Positions 17,512 through 26,921 are shown, counted from the stretch's first letter. The stretch: DNA of 64,000 nucleotides from Methanosarcina siciliae T4/M (GCF_000970085.1 NZ_CP009506.1:1116001-1180000); one strand, 5' to 3'. Notes: generated by a model not told the origin, from the sequence alone. Program-made: numbers and translations.

Positions 17512-19445
17512 GTTACCAGAAAACTACTATCAAAAAGGTAATTGAAGACATTGATCAAAACAAAATTTACCTGCCAGCTCTCCAAAGAAAATTCGTCTGG
17601 AATAAGCGGCAAATCGAACTTTTGTTCGATTCCCTTATGCGTAACTACCCTTTCGGAACGTTCCTATTCTGGCGATTACATCGGAAAAAGGCAGAAAACT
17701 ATGTCTTTTATGAATTCCTCAAAGAATATGATGAGAGAAATCCCTATAATCGCCGTAAAACCGGAGCATTCTTGCACGAAGAAATTGTCGGTGTTCTGGA
17801 TGGTCAGCAGCGCCTGAGTTCCATGTATATTGGACTCATGGGGACTCATGCCGAAAAAGCGCGATATAAACGCGTTTCGAATCCGAATGCTTATGAAAAG
17901 ATGTGTCTCTATCTCAATTTGCTTTCTCTTCCCTATGAAATCGATGAAGAAGACAATATAAAAATTAATGAAGAACAGAACTTTGAGTTTCGCTTTTTAA
18001 CAGAGGAAGGAGCCAGATCCAGTGTAACTCGTAAAGTTACAGGTGAAAATGGAACTTTCAGTGAAGAAATACCCATGTTCTGGATGAAAGTAGGGAAGGT
18101 CCTCTCATGGAGAAATGAACCAGAGTTTGACAGGATTGTTGATGATTTTCAAAAGCAATGTCGGACAGAAGCCCAAAAGGAAGCGATTTTGCAGAATAAG
18201 CGCTTCATCAAGCGAGCACTGGATACACTACATAGACGAATGCATCGGGATGAACTGATCAACTATTTTGAGGTAGCCAGAGACGACCTTGAAGATATTT
18301 TGAAAATATTTGTCCGAGTGAACAGCGGAGGCACAGTACTTAGTAAGACGGATCTACTCTTCTCGACCATTGTAGCAACATGGGATAATGGACGTGAGCA
18401 GATCGAGAAACTGCTCAAGAAAATCAACGAAAAGGGAGACGGTTTTAGCTTCGGGAATGAGTATTTAATGCGTTGTTGTCTGGTTTTAAGTGATGGTCCA
18501 GTGGTTTACAAAGTCAACTCGTTCAAGTCCGAAAATGTAGAGAAGATTAGAAATGAATGGCCACAGATTGCCGCAGCCATCGAAAAGACTGTGGATCTAC
18601 TCGCGGAATTCGGTTTTAATGGCAGCGTCCTCTCATCACAAAACGCGACAATAATCATCGCTTACTTCTTGTATAAAGGTGGTAGCATCAACAAAGAGTC
18701 AAAGGAAGGAATACAAAAATATCTGATTCATGCGCTGCTAAATGGTATTTATGGCAGTCAACAGGACCAATTGATCACTGAACTGCGCAAGGCTTTCCGC
18801 GAAGAAGTTAAAAATGATACAAATGGAATTGCTTATCGTGGGCGCTATAGAGACTTTTCCTTCGAAGATGTTTTAGAGATAAAACTGCCTCAACAAAAAT
18901 CTCTCGCAGTGACCGAGGACGATATAGAGAGATTTTTACATTACAAAAAGGGTCTTGGAGCTTTTTTAGTACTATCCCTGCTTTATCCACAATTGCGCTA
19001 CAACGAAGTCATATTCCATCAGGATCATATTCATCCTGCAACTGGTTTCAATGAGGAGAAGTACCGGGAGATGAAAATCCCGCAGGATCAGTGGCAGGAC
19101 TGGTATGACCTCCGTGATTGTGTTCCTAATCTTCAACTGATGAGTGGTCGGCAGAACAGCACTAAAAATGCAACGCCTTTTAAAGAATGGTTCATGCAAA
19201 TGGATGAATCTGATCGGACAGCATTTTCTAAAAACAACTATTTGCCCGATGATGTCGATTTAGATTTCGAGAACTTCATTGTATTTTTTAAGCAACGCAA
19301 AGAGAAACTGAGACTTGAATTGAGGAAGGTTTTGAAGGTTCAGGCTTTGACAGCTGGTCAGCTTGCGGTCCTAACTGACTGGGATGGACATAACGATGAA
19401 ATTGATGAGCAGGAATACGCGACTTCGGGGGGGTTCAGTGAATGA
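17508..19445 (+). CDS. DUF262/HNH fusion, GmrSD-like nuclease
   Basis: 645 residues. The N-terminal DUF262 domain (GmrS-like, ParB-like fold) shows LPALQRKFVWN (22-32) and the nucleotide-binding motif VLDGQQRLS (96-104). The C-terminal region carries an HNH-type motif, DHIHP at 506-510, with NLQLM and further Asn/Lys residues downstream, as in DUF1524/GmrD. One-chain GmrS-GmrD proteins are type IV, modification-dependent restriction enzymes in the characterised cases. Here it lies inside a type I operon, overlapping hsdS (17508-17511) and hsdR (19442-19445) by four bases, so it is probably co-translated with them. Confidence 0.82.
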   Translation: MSYQKTTIKKVIEDIDQNKIYLPALQRKFVWNKRQIELLFDSLMRNYPFGTFLFWRLHRKKAENYVFYEFLKEYDERNPYNRRKTGAFLHEEIVGVLDGQQRLSSMYIGLMGTHAEKARYKRVSNPNAYEKMCLYLNLLSLPYEIDEEDNIKINEEQNFEFRFLTEEGARSSVTRKVTGENGTFSEEIPMFWMKVGKVLSWRNEPEFDRIVDDFQKQCRTEAQKEAILQNKRFIKRALDTLHRRMHRDELINYFEVARDDLEDILKIFVRVNSGGTVLSKTDLLFSTIVATWDNGREQIEKLLKKINEKGDGFSFGNEYLMRCCLVLSDGPVVYKVNSFKSENVEKIRNEWPQIAAAIEKTVDLLAEFGFNGSVLSSQNATIIIAYFLYKGGSINKESKEGIQKYLIHALLNGIYGSQQDQLITELRKAFREEVKNDTNGIAYRGRYRDFSFEDVLEIKLPQQKSLAVTEDDIERFLHYKKGLGAFLVLSLLYPQLRYNEVIFHQDHIHPATGFNEEKYREMKIPQDQWQDWYDLRDCVPNLQLMSGRQNSTKNATPFKEWFMQMDESDRTAFSKNNYLPDDVDLDFENFIVFFKQRKEKLRLELRKVLKVQALTAGQLAVLTDWDGHNDEIDEQEYATSGGFSE

Positions 19446-22400
19446 ACATTGGAAAACCCGAACGTGCCACCCAGGACCGAATAATCTCTCTTTTTCATAA
19501 CGAGCTTGGCTACCGCTACCTCGGGAACTGGATTGACCGTGAAGGAAACAGCAACATAGAAAAAGGACTGCTCGAAGCCTACCTGACAAAAAGCGGCTAC
19601 ACCCCAACCCAGATAGGCGTTGCTCTCTACAAGCTGGACATCGAAGCAAACAACCACAGCCGCAGCCTCTACAGCAACAACCAGGCAGTCTATAGCCTGC
19701 TGCGCTACGGTGTCCCCGTGAAAACTGAGGCAGGCAAGGTCACGGATAGCGTCCAGCTCATAAACTGGCAGGAACCGGAGAAAAACTATTTTGCAATTGC
19801 CGAGGAAGTTACCCTCAGGGGAAAAAGAGAACGCCGTCCCGACATCGTGCTCTATGTAAACGGTATCGCAATCGGCGTGCTTGAACTGAAAAACAGCCGG
19901 GTAAGCATAGAGGACGGCATCCGCCAGAGCCTGTCCAACCAGCAGCCTGAGTTTAACGAATGGTTCTTCAGCACCGTACAGTTCATTTTTGCAGGCAATG
20001 ATTCCGAAGGCTTGAGGTATGGCGCTATCGGCACGCAGGAGAAGTATTTCCTCAAGTGGAAAGAAGACGAAGAGGATGACAGCCGCTTCAAGCTCGATAA
20101 ATACATGCTCAAGATGTGCAACAAAAACCGGCTCATCGAGCTGATGCACGACTTCGTGCTCTTTGACGGCGGCATAAAAAAGCTCCCCCGTTTTCACCAG
20201 TATTTCGCAATCAAAGCAGCACAGGAATATGTCCGGCAGCACAGGGGAGGGATCATCTGGCACACCCAGGGGAGTGGCAAAAGCATTGTCATGGTGCTGC
20301 TTGCCAAATGGATTCTGGAAAACAACCCCAACGCCCGCGTGGTTATCGTCACCGACCGCGACGAGCTGGATAAACAGATCAAAGGCATATTCAATGATGC
20401 GGGAGAGGAGATCAAACGCACCACCAGCGGCAGAGAACTGATGAGCTGTCTCGGACAGGCGAACCCTCGCCTCCTTTGTTCCCTTGTCCATAAATTCGGG
20501 CGCAAGGGAGTTGACAATTTTGATGCTTTCATAAAGGATCTGGAATCCCAGCCCGGAAAAACCGTGAGCGAGGTTTTTGCCTTCGTGGATGAGTGCCACC
20601 GCACCCAGAGCGGGAAATTACACCGGGCTATGAAGGCAATAATGCCGAATGCGGTCTTTATCGGTTTTACCGGCACGCCACTGCTCAAGAAAGATAAACA
20701 GACCAGCCTGGAAGTCTTTGGCGGATATATCCACACCTACAAATTCAGCGAAGCGGTGGAGGATAAAGTTGTCCTTGACCTCGTCTATGAAGCACGGGAC
20801 ATCGACCAGCGTCTTGGTTCCGAGCAAAAAATCGATGCCTGGTTTGAGGCAAAGACCAGAGGGCTCAACGACTGGCAGAAGGACGAACTTAAGAAACACT
20901 GGGGCACCATGCAGAAATTGCTCAGTTCACGTTCTCGCATGGACCGGGTGGTAAGCGATATCATCTACGACTTCGGCGTACAGCCCCGCCTGTCCAGCGA
21001 ACGCGGGAATGCCATTCTTGTAGCATCAAGCATCTACGAAGCCTGCAAGTACTTCACCCTCTTCCGGAAGACACCTTTCAAAGGCAAATGTGCCGTGGTA
21101 ACCTCTTACAACCCGCAGGCTCAGGACGTGACAAAAGAGGATACTGGCGCAAATACCGAAACTGAAAAAGAGTTCATCTACAACACCTACACGGAGTTGC
21201 TCAAAGATATCGAAACCAATCCGGGAATGACAAAGACCGAGACCTACGAAGAGGAAGCAAAGACCCTTTTCACCAGAGAGCCGGCTAACATGAAGCTACT
21301 GATCGTTGTGGACAAGCTACTTACCGGTTTTGATGCCCCTCCCTGTACCTATCTCTACATTGACAAATCAATGAAGGATCACGGTCTGTTCCAGGCTATC
21401 TGCCGTACTAACCGGCTGGACGGAGAGGACAAACTTTTCGGTTATATTGTAGACTACAAAGACCTGTTCAAAAACCTGGTCAATGACAAAGGAACCGGAG
21501 CACTTCAGGTCTACTCTTCCGAACTTGACCGCAGCGCAGGCGGTGTCGATCCGGATGTTTTGATGCATGACCGCCTGAAAAAAGGTAGGGAACGCCTTGA
21601 GAATTCCCTGGAGGCTCTTGCCCTGCTCTGCGAATCTGTCGAGCCGCCTAAAGGCGAACTTGAGTACATCCACTACTTCTGCGGCAATACTGAAATCCCA
21701 ACCGACCTCCAGGAACACGAAACACAACGTGCTGCCCTCTACAAGGCTACTGCTTCGCTGGTCCGCTCTTATGCCAACATTGCCGACGAACTGGAAGCCG
21801 CAGGATACGGCAGTTCAGACATCGCTCGCATAAAGCGGCTGCTGGAACATTACCTCAATATCCGCGAAATCATCCGTAAGGCAAGTGGGGAAAGCCTGGA
21901 CCTGAAAGCTTACGAAGCGGACATGCGCCATCTCATCGACACCTACATAGAGGCAGCCGAGCCCAGAAAAGTCTCCTCCTTTGAAGATATGCCTCTGCTC
22001 GAAATGATAGTAAAAACAGGCATTGACAAAGCTATCGTAACCCAGCTCGGCGGATTGGAAGGAAACAGTCACGCTGTCGCAGAGATTATCGAGAACAACG
22101 TCCGAAGCAAAATAATCAAAGAACACCTGAACGACCCGGCCTACTATGAGAAAATGTCTGCTCTGCTGGATGAGATTATAGCCGCCAGGAAGGCTAAAGC
22201 CATCGAGTATGAAGAATATTTAAAACGGATTGCTGACCTGGTAAAGCAGGTGGAAGCAGGCCATGAAGACGATATCCTTGAGGTGCTTAAGACAAGCCCC
22301 GCGCTGAGGGCGCTCTACAACAACCTGCAAAGCGACGGAAGATATTCCGAGGATCTGGCAAAAGAGAGCGGAGAATACGTAGTCCCCGGAGATCAGGTGC

Positions 22401-22570
22401 TTGACCTGGCCCTGAAGATCGACGAAACGGTAAAGGAAGTGCGGTCCGATGACTGGCGCGGCGTTGAGCCTCGCGAGCGGGCGATCAAGCAAGCCCTGTA
22501 CGACATCCTGCATGACATCGCCGAGGTAGAGCGTATCTTCATCATTATCAAGGCACAAAAGGAATACTGA
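19442..22570 (+). CDS. hsdR: Type I restriction endonuclease subunit
   Basis: 1042 residues, the normal HsdR length. The N-terminal PD-(D/E)xK nuclease is complete: RPDIVLYVNGIAIGVLELK with D134, E148 and K150. The motor follows: Walker A TQGSGKS (275-281), DECH (383-386) and motif III TGTPL (410-414), then the helicase C half with TGFDAPP and the QAICRTNR motif VI. The C-terminal 250 residues are helical and dock to HsdM. It translocates and cuts DNA when the site is unmodified. No frameshift is seen, so the system could be active. Confidence 0.95.
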   Translation: MNIGKPERATQDRIISLFHNELGYRYLGNWIDREGNSNIEKGLLEAYLTKSGYTPTQIGVALYKLDIEANNHSRSLYSNNQAVYSLLRYGVPVKTEAGKVTDSVQLINWQEPEKNYFAIAEEVTLRGKRERRPDIVLYVNGIAIGVLELKNSRVSIEDGIRQSLSNQQPEFNEWFFSTVQFIFAGNDSEGLRYGAIGTQEKYFLKWKEDEEDDSRFKLDKYMLKMCNKNRLIELMHDFVLFDGGIKKLPRFHQYFAIKAAQEYVRQHRGGIIWHTQGSGKSIVMVLLAKWILENNPNARVVIVTDRDELDKQIKGIFNDAGEEIKRTTSGRELMSCLGQANPRLLCSLVHKFGRKGVDNFDAFIKDLESQPGKTVSEVFAFVDECHRTQSGKLHRAMKAIMPNAVFIGFTGTPLLKKDKQTSLEVFGGYIHTYKFSEAVEDKVVLDLVYEARDIDQRLGSEQKIDAWFEAKTRGLNDWQKDELKKHWGTMQKLLSSRSRMDRVVSDIIYDFGVQPRLSSERGNAILVASSIYEACKYFTLFRKTPFKGKCAVVTSYNPQAQDVTKEDTGANTETEKEFIYNTYTELLKDIETNPGMTKTETYEEEAKTLFTREPANMKLLIVVDKLLTGFDAPPCTYLYIDKSMKDHGLFQAICRTNRLDGEDKLFGYIVDYKDLFKNLVNDKGTGALQVYSSELDRSAGGVDPDVLMHDRLKKGRERLENSLEALALLCESVEPPKGELEYIHYFCGNTEIPTDLQEHETQRAALYKATASLVRSYANIADELEAAGYGSSDIARIKRLLEHYLNIREIIRKASGESLDLKAYEADMRHLIDTYIEAAEPRKVSSFEDMPLLEMIVKTGIDKAIVTQLGGLEGNSHAVAEIIENNVRSKIIKEHLNDPAYYEKMSALLDEIIAARKAKAIEYEEYLKRIADLVKQVEAGHEDDILEVLKTSPALRALYNNLQSDGRYSEDLAKESGEYVVPGDQVLDLALKIDETVKEVRSDDWRGVEPRERAIKQALYDILHDIAEVERIFIIIKAQKEY

Positions 22571-23286
22571 TGACCACGCAGATAGAACTCGGGGATATCA
22601 CTGTAGACGTGGTGCTCAAAGATATCAAAAACATTCACCTGAGTGTGTATCCGCCCAACGGCAGAGTCAAAATATCTGCTCCCCTGAGAATGGATATGGA
22701 TACTATTCGTGTTTTTGCGATTTCCAGGCTGGGCTGGATCAAGCAGCAGCGGAAAAAGTTCCGGGAACAGGCACGTGAAACTCCGCGTGAGTACCTTGAC
22801 CTTGAAAGCCATTACGTGTGGGGAAAGCGCTATTTGCTCAAGGTGATCGAAGTCTGTGAAGCACCGTCGGTCGAATTAAAACACAATAAGATGATCCTGC
22901 GGGTGCGTCCCGGAACAGCCGATGAAAAGAAGCAGGCTGTTGTTGATGCCTGGTATCGAGAGCAGCTCAAGAAAGCTATACCCCCGTTAATTGCCAAATG
23001 GGAACCACTTATGGACGTGAAGGTGGAACGGTTCTTTGTGCAACGGATGAAAACAAAATGGGGAAGCTGTAATCACAAAGCCCGTAACATCAGGCTCAAC
23101 ACCGAACTTGCCAAGAAGCCGCCGGAATGTCTCGAATACATCATAATACACGAAATGACACATCTGCTGGAACCGACACATAATTCTCGCTTCATTGCGT
23201 TAATGGACCGGTTCATGTCAAAATGGCAATTCTACAGGGATAGATTGAATCAGTTACCGGTCAGCCATGAGAACTGGATTTATTGA
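22570..23286 (+). CDS. SprT/YgjP-like metallopeptidase
   Basis: 238 residues, cytoplasmic (DUF45, WLM/M48-like). The zinc site is HEMTH (H194, E195, H198) with a third ligand in EPTHNSRF (H204), and the family motif KWGSC is present at 163-167. The ATG shares one base with the hsdR stop (TGATG), so it ends the operon. Genes of this family commonly follow hsdR in bacteria and archaea, but their role in restriction is not established. Processing of HsdR or of protein-DNA complexes would be an inference. Confidence 0.85.
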   Translation: MTTQIELGDITVDVVLKDIKNIHLSVYPPNGRVKISAPLRMDMDTIRVFAISRLGWIKQQRKKFREQARETPREYLDLESHYVWGKRYLLKVIEVCEAPSVELKHNKMILRVRPGTADEKKQAVVDAWYREQLKKAIPPLIAKWEPLMDVKVERFFVQRMKTKWGSCNHKARNIRLNTELAKKPPECLEYIIIHEMTHLLEPTHNSRFIALMDRFMSKWQFYRDRLNQLPVSHENWIY

Positions 23287-23371
23287 CACAATTTATCTGG
23301 AATTTCGTTTCCAATATCCAACCGCATTTTCATGTGAACAAATAAAAAATTTTGAATATAACGTTCACAAT

Positions 23372-24028
23372 TCAGACTATCTCCGCTGCCTTCTTTTTAG
23401 ACGCTTCAAACGCGTCTTTTGCCCCGGACTCGGTAAGCCCGGCTCCCATTGCAATTTTAAGGGCGGTCTCATCGGTGATCAGGTCCTCAGGGGCATGGGT
23501 ATCCGTGTTCACCACAAGCGTTGCTCCGAATTCGAGGGCAAGCCTTGCAACGTGGCCATTAGTCCTGTTGTGCCCGTTTCTAGTGGTAATTTCAAGGAGA
23601 ACGTTGTTATCTGCCGCAGTCCGGACATCTTCTTCGGAGATAAGGCCCGGGTGGGCAAGGATATCAACATATTCACAGGCAGCTGATGCTGCATTTGTCC
23701 CGGGGGCAACCGGTTCGTAGATTGTTTCCCCGTGTACGACCACGATTTCTGCGCCCAGCTCTTTTGCTTTCTTTGCCATGGGAGCAATCTTTCTCGGAGG
23801 GACGTGCGTCAGCTCGACTCCTGTCAGGACGCGGATATCCCACTCTTCCTCCAGGTACTTTGCTTTCTTTGCAGCATCAAGAAGCTGTTCGAGGTTCGTA
23901 TAGTCTGCGTGGTCGGTAATTGCAATGGCCTCGTAGCCGTGAATAACGGCCCGCCGGACAAGTTCACTGGGGAGCAGTTCCCCGTCGCTGAAAATCGTGT
24001 GAGTATGAAGATCAATCAACTGGATCAC
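23372..24028 (-). CDS. PHP-domain phosphoesterase, histidinol-phosphatase type
   Basis: 218 residues, the whole a PHP domain. Metal-binding motifs are visible: DLHTHT (H8, H10), FSDGE, ITDHADY, TGVELTH, DILAHPG and the C-terminal VNTDTHAPED. Small PHP proteins like this hydrolyse phosphoesters; histidinol phosphatase or nucleotide phosphodiesterase activity are both possible and the substrate is not readable. The 3' end lies 85 bp from the RM operon, transcribed toward it. A broken copy of its last 55 codons lies at the other end of that operon. A TATA-like element 50-60 bp upstream suggests its own promoter. Confidence 0.85.
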   Translation of the reverse strand: MIQLIDLHTHTIFSDGELLPSELVRRAVIHGYEAIAITDHADYTNLEQLLDAAKKAKYLEEEWDIRVLTGVELTHVPPRKIAPMAKKAKELGAEIVVVHGETIYEPVAPGTNAASAACEYVDILAHPGLISEEDVRTAADNNVLLEITTRNGHNRTNGHVARLALEFGATLVVNTDTHAPEDLITDETALKIAMGAGLTESGAKDAFEASKKKAAEIV

Positions 24029-24077
24029 CGTGTTTGAAAAAACTCAGGTTTTTCTCATCATTATATAGTTCACCTTG

Positions 24078-24090
24078 AATATATATACTT
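24078..24090 (-). promoter_or_regulatory. TATA-box candidate for the PHP gene
   Basis: AAGTATATATATT on the minus strand, about 50 bp before the ATG at 24028. With archaeal spacing (about 25 bp to start of transcription) this leaves a short leader. Confidence 0.5.
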
Positions 24091-24134
24091 TCTTCGCAAG
24101 ATATAGTTCTGGTATTTATTAAAGGCTTATTCAG

Positions 24135-24210
24135 ATTCTAATGATAAGGTTTTTTCCTATTCTCATGCTAAGGACTTGTTAAGTATCCTCACGATAAGGG
24201 CCTATTAAGT
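24135..24210 (+). repeat. Imperfect 25-26 bp tandem repeat, three copies
   Basis: Three diverged units beginning ATTCTAATGATAAGG, ATTCTCATGCTAAGG and ATCCTCACGATAAGG, with the start of a fourth, fill the gap between the PHP and FtsJ genes. Confidence 0.6.
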
Positions 24211-24230
24211 ATTTTCATAATTCCAGGGAT

Positions 24231-25103
24231 TTACTCGTTTTTCTCGGAATTCCCGAAGTTTCCAGGAGCCTCAGCCTTTTCAGGAGCTACAGCCTTTTCA
24301 GAGGCCTCAGCTTTTTCAGGAGCCTCAGCCTTTTCAAGCCTTTCTTCGACATCGGCAAAAGCAAAGTTAGGTTTGACATCTGCTATTTTGATGCGGACTT
24401 TTTCTCCGACTTCAACTTCCTTTACGAAGACAACAAACCCTTCAATGAGAACAGCCCCGTCTCCGCTTGAGCCGAGCTTTTCGATATCAACAACGAATTT
24501 GTCGCCTCTCCTGAGAGGAGCCGTGAGGAACTTTTTTCCGATAATGTAGATCTCCGCACTCTGCGACCTTGAAGCCTGAGGGGAATAAGCCTTGACGTGG
24601 ACAAAATTGTCCCTGACTTTTTTGAGGTAATCGTTGAACATGTCGCCCTGAAAGACCTTGACCACAAAGTTGCCTTTTGGCTTGAGGATCTTTTTTGCGC
24701 ACTCAAGGGCTGAGGTAGTAAGTTCGATTGACCGCGCATGGTCGTAAGACCAGTTTCCTGAAAGGTTCGGGGCTGCATCACAGAGCACAACATCCGCTCC
24801 TTTTTCCCCGACAGCCCTGATTATCTTCTTGATAGTCGAGTCAGCGTTTATGTCACCCATTATGGTCTCGACTCCTTCGATAGGAGCTATCCGCTGCAGG
24901 TCCACACCCAGGACCTTCCCTCCGGAAAGCTGTTTTGCAACCTGAAGCCACCCCCCCGGAGCCGCACCTAAATCAACAACCGAGTCTCCCCGCTTGATAA
25001 CATTATGCTTCTCATTAATCTGCTTGAGCTTGAAGGAAGCCCTGGACCGGTATCCTTCCTCTTTTGCCTGATGATAATAATAATCTCTTCTATCTCTTGC
25101 CAT
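24231..25103 (-). CDS. rlmE: FtsJ/RlmE-type rRNA 2'-O-methyltransferase with TRAM domain
   Basis: 290 residues. It methylates the 2'-OH of a uridine in the 23S rRNA A-loop in characterised relatives. The SAM motif VDLGAAPGGW is at 43-52, and the catalytic K-D-K-E set can be traced to K25, D109 (LCDAAPN), K149 (VVKVFQGD) and E184 (SAEIYII). Residues about 195-255 form a TRAM domain, an archaeal addition that binds RNA. The last 35 residues are a low-complexity tail of repeating EKAEAP-like units, with matching DNA repeats; such tails vary and are probably not needed for catalysis. A core gene next to the accessory block. Confidence 0.92.
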   Translation of the reverse strand: MARDRRDYYYHQAKEEGYRSRASFKLKQINEKHNVIKRGDSVVDLGAAPGGWLQVAKQLSGGKVLGVDLQRIAPIEGVETIMGDINADSTIKKIIRAVGEKGADVVLCDAAPNLSGNWSYDHARSIELTTSALECAKKILKPKGNFVVKVFQGDMFNDYLKKVRDNFVHVKAYSPQASRSQSAEIYIIGKKFLTAPLRRGDKFVVDIEKLGSSGDGAVLIEGFVVFVKEVEVGEKVRIKIADVKPNFAFADVEERLEKAEAPEKAEASEKAVAPEKAEAPGNFGNSEKNE

Positions 25104-25606
25104 TGCTTACCTTCCCGCACTGAAAGCTCATATAGCTTGCGCAGAAGTCTTATTTCCTGATCTTAAATTTGCCGATCTCAAAGGAAGAATGAATTTTAAA
25201 TAAAAGTAAGATAAATTGGCTAAATAAATATATAATTGTTGTTATTTAAAAATAAAAGAAGTTTATTTCTCACGTTTAATCAGTTTCTGGACAGTCTCAC
25301 CATGTTATTAAAAAACAACGGAGAATCTGTTGAAAAAATTAAAACTTAATCCATGACCTGATAGAAGCATTCTACTTAATTTTGCAGTTTTTTCTACTGG
25401 CTAATAGACAAAACGATAATGCTTCTGAATCGATTTGATCCCTGATATCTTCACATATGTTCGAGGAAATTTTCAACCTGTATATATAAATGCTTACTAT
25501 GCTAGTTCCAATACAAGTTTAAAATGTGTACATTAGAACTTGCTTATATATAATCAACCGACAGAATTTATGAACAAGTTTAGTCATTGGATTATATGAA
25601 GTTATT
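25104..25606. other. Intergenic, 500 bp
   Basis: AT-rich divergent region between the FtsJ gene and a small protein gene. Apart from a promoter candidate for the latter, nothing recognisable. Confidence 0.5.
25542..25551 (+). promoter_or_regulatory. TATA-box candidate for the 97-residue protein gene
   Basis: CTTATATATA lies about 55 bp before the ATG at 25607, giving a leader near 30 bases with normal archaeal spacing. Confidence 0.5.
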
Positions 25607-25900
25607 ATGACATACAATGCAAGAAAACCCGGAAAAAGTGTAAAATCGGAATGGAGAATGAGGGCTGCTGATTTTGAAACCGGTGAACCTTCAGAGGTTA
25701 TCAGGTCGTATGGAGGACCCGAGAAAAAGGAGATAGTTGGGAAATGGATCAGTGACGAGGTGTATATCTCAATTAGCGGTATTAAAAGCCATGGAGGAAT
25801 GCCCTATAAACTATGGACGAGAGACGAACCAATTCCAATATCTCCTACTGATGCTAGTATGCTGGTTAAAGCACATCTGATAAGACGCGTAAGAAAATAA
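25607..25900 (+). CDS. Small basic protein, unknown function
   Basis: 97 residues, soluble, Lys/Arg-rich, no recognised domain. It contains a Gly-rich middle (YGGPEKKEIVGKW, ISGIKSHGGMPYKLW) and ends RRVRK. It has its own TATA candidate upstream and good codon use, so it is probably expressed. No neighbour explains it: the downstream gene is a broken exported protein on the other strand. Confidence 0.55.
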   Translation: MTYNARKPGKSVKSEWRMRAADFETGEPSEVIRSYGGPEKKEIVGKWISDEVYISISGIKSHGGMPYKLWTRDEPIPISPTDASMLVKAHLIRRVRK

Positions 25901-25904
25901 TTGT

Positions 25905-26134
25905 TAGCTTGTTAGATTAATATCTCTTACCGCTACCCAGGTTTTGTTGATAAGCAGGTTTTCGGAATAAACCCCACTGTAAACAATAATGATATCCGTA
26001 TCATTTGCATTATCAATAGCACCCCGAATCTAAGTATAATCTGCATTTTTGACTCCTACCGTGATCACTTCCGCGGATACCGGAGTTATTGAAAAGAAAA
26101 GAAGCAACGTAATAAAAATGATTTTCATTTTCAT
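25905..26134 (-). pseudogene. Remnant of an exported NosD-like beta-helix protein
   Basis: From an ATG at 26134 the minus strand gives a clean signal peptide (MKMKIIFITLLLFFSITPVSA), then EVITVGVKNADYT, a stop codon, and GAIDNANDTDIIIVYSGVYSENLLINKTW in the same frame. This is the N-terminus of a secreted parallel beta-helix protein (compare TIQEALDDAEAGDVIII in the gene at 9141-12002) with a nonsense codon in the TIQ position, and the repeat domain is missing. About 75 codons remain. Confidence 0.75.
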
Positions 26135-26368
26135 AAAATTACCTTTTGAGATAAATTCGTAACTTATTTAACAGAATAGTGTCGCCTGTTATGGCATTGT
26201 TTATTATCTCCTGTATAGATTAAGAGTCCCTATCGCCGTTGTTGCTGACTGTGATGGTACTACATGCACGGTTTGTGAGGAGGACAAAGTTGAAGCAGGT
26301 GATAATAATATGGTTCATGTTTATTTACCTCTAAAAAAGAGTCTGAGAAGATTCTCAGATACACGGTT
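26135..26368. other. Intergenic with a Cys-rich coding relic
   Basis: Between the broken beta-helix gene and the next protein. On the plus strand, around 26240-26370, a frame reads VVADCDGTTCTVCEEDKVEAGDN and ends at TAG near 26372, without a plausible start. It looks like the tail of a degraded gene with closely spaced cysteines. Confidence 0.35.
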
Positions 26369-26818
26369 TTAGTCCTTTGTTGATGCATTCTCATAAAAAA
26401 AATTATTTACACATTTATCGATTTGTGAGTTATTGGATTTATAATATACTCTATCAATGTTAACAGTTTCATTGTCTACAATAGTAGTTCTTGTTATCCG
26501 AGAATCTCCATCAAAAAAATCTATTAAGTACAGATATCCATTGAGATCTTCCTGTTCGGCTTTTTCTGTAAATGAATAAGCTGAAATACAATTTATCAGG
26601 TTGTTTATCGTATTTTTATTTTCTATTTCAATTGAGTCTCCGGTTAGCCCGTTTTTGATAGATATTCTGGTGATATTCTCATTGCTAACACTTGTTATTT
26701 TGTGACCCGTATTTTTTTCATGTAAATCTGGAAAAAATGACGTGAAAAATAATAAACCTGCTATAATAAAACACAAAATTAACATGACTGCCTTTGTCTG
26801 TTTAGCCAAATTTTGCAT
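26369..26818 (-). CDS. Membrane-anchored small extracellular protein
   Basis: 149 residues with one N-terminal hydrophobic segment (AVMLILCFIIAGLLFFTSFF) that could be an uncleaved anchor or signal peptide. The rest is a small polar domain. It is a paralogue of the lipoprotein at 27140-27562: both share ISxxNGLxG, a run about YLYLIDFF/YRYTIDFY, then SRITRTTIVD/NKISRIIIVD and a tyrosine pair (RVYY/EVYY). No family is recognised with certainty. Both flank a C39-like peptidase fragment, so an accessory or inhibitor role for extracellular peptidases is conceivable but unsupported by motifs. Confidence 0.6.
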   Translation of the reverse strand: MQNLAKQTKAVMLILCFIIAGLLFFTSFFPDLHEKNTGHKITSVSNENITRISIKNGLTGDSIEIENKNTINNLINCISAYSFTEKAEQEDLNGYLYLIDFFDGDSRITRTTIVDNETVNIDRVYYKSNNSQIDKCVNNFFYENASTKD

Positions 26819-26921
26819 CCCCGATTGTCTTTATCTGTTTAGCCAAATCATTCATCCTTAAATGTCAATAAAAACAAAAAAAGTAAAAAGGATGTTTTGG
26901 TGCATACTCTAAGACTTTTCA

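Noticed and set aside
19358..20599. 413-codon open frame antisense to hsdR
   Set aside because: Shadow of hsdR, same reason; no recognisable protein features.
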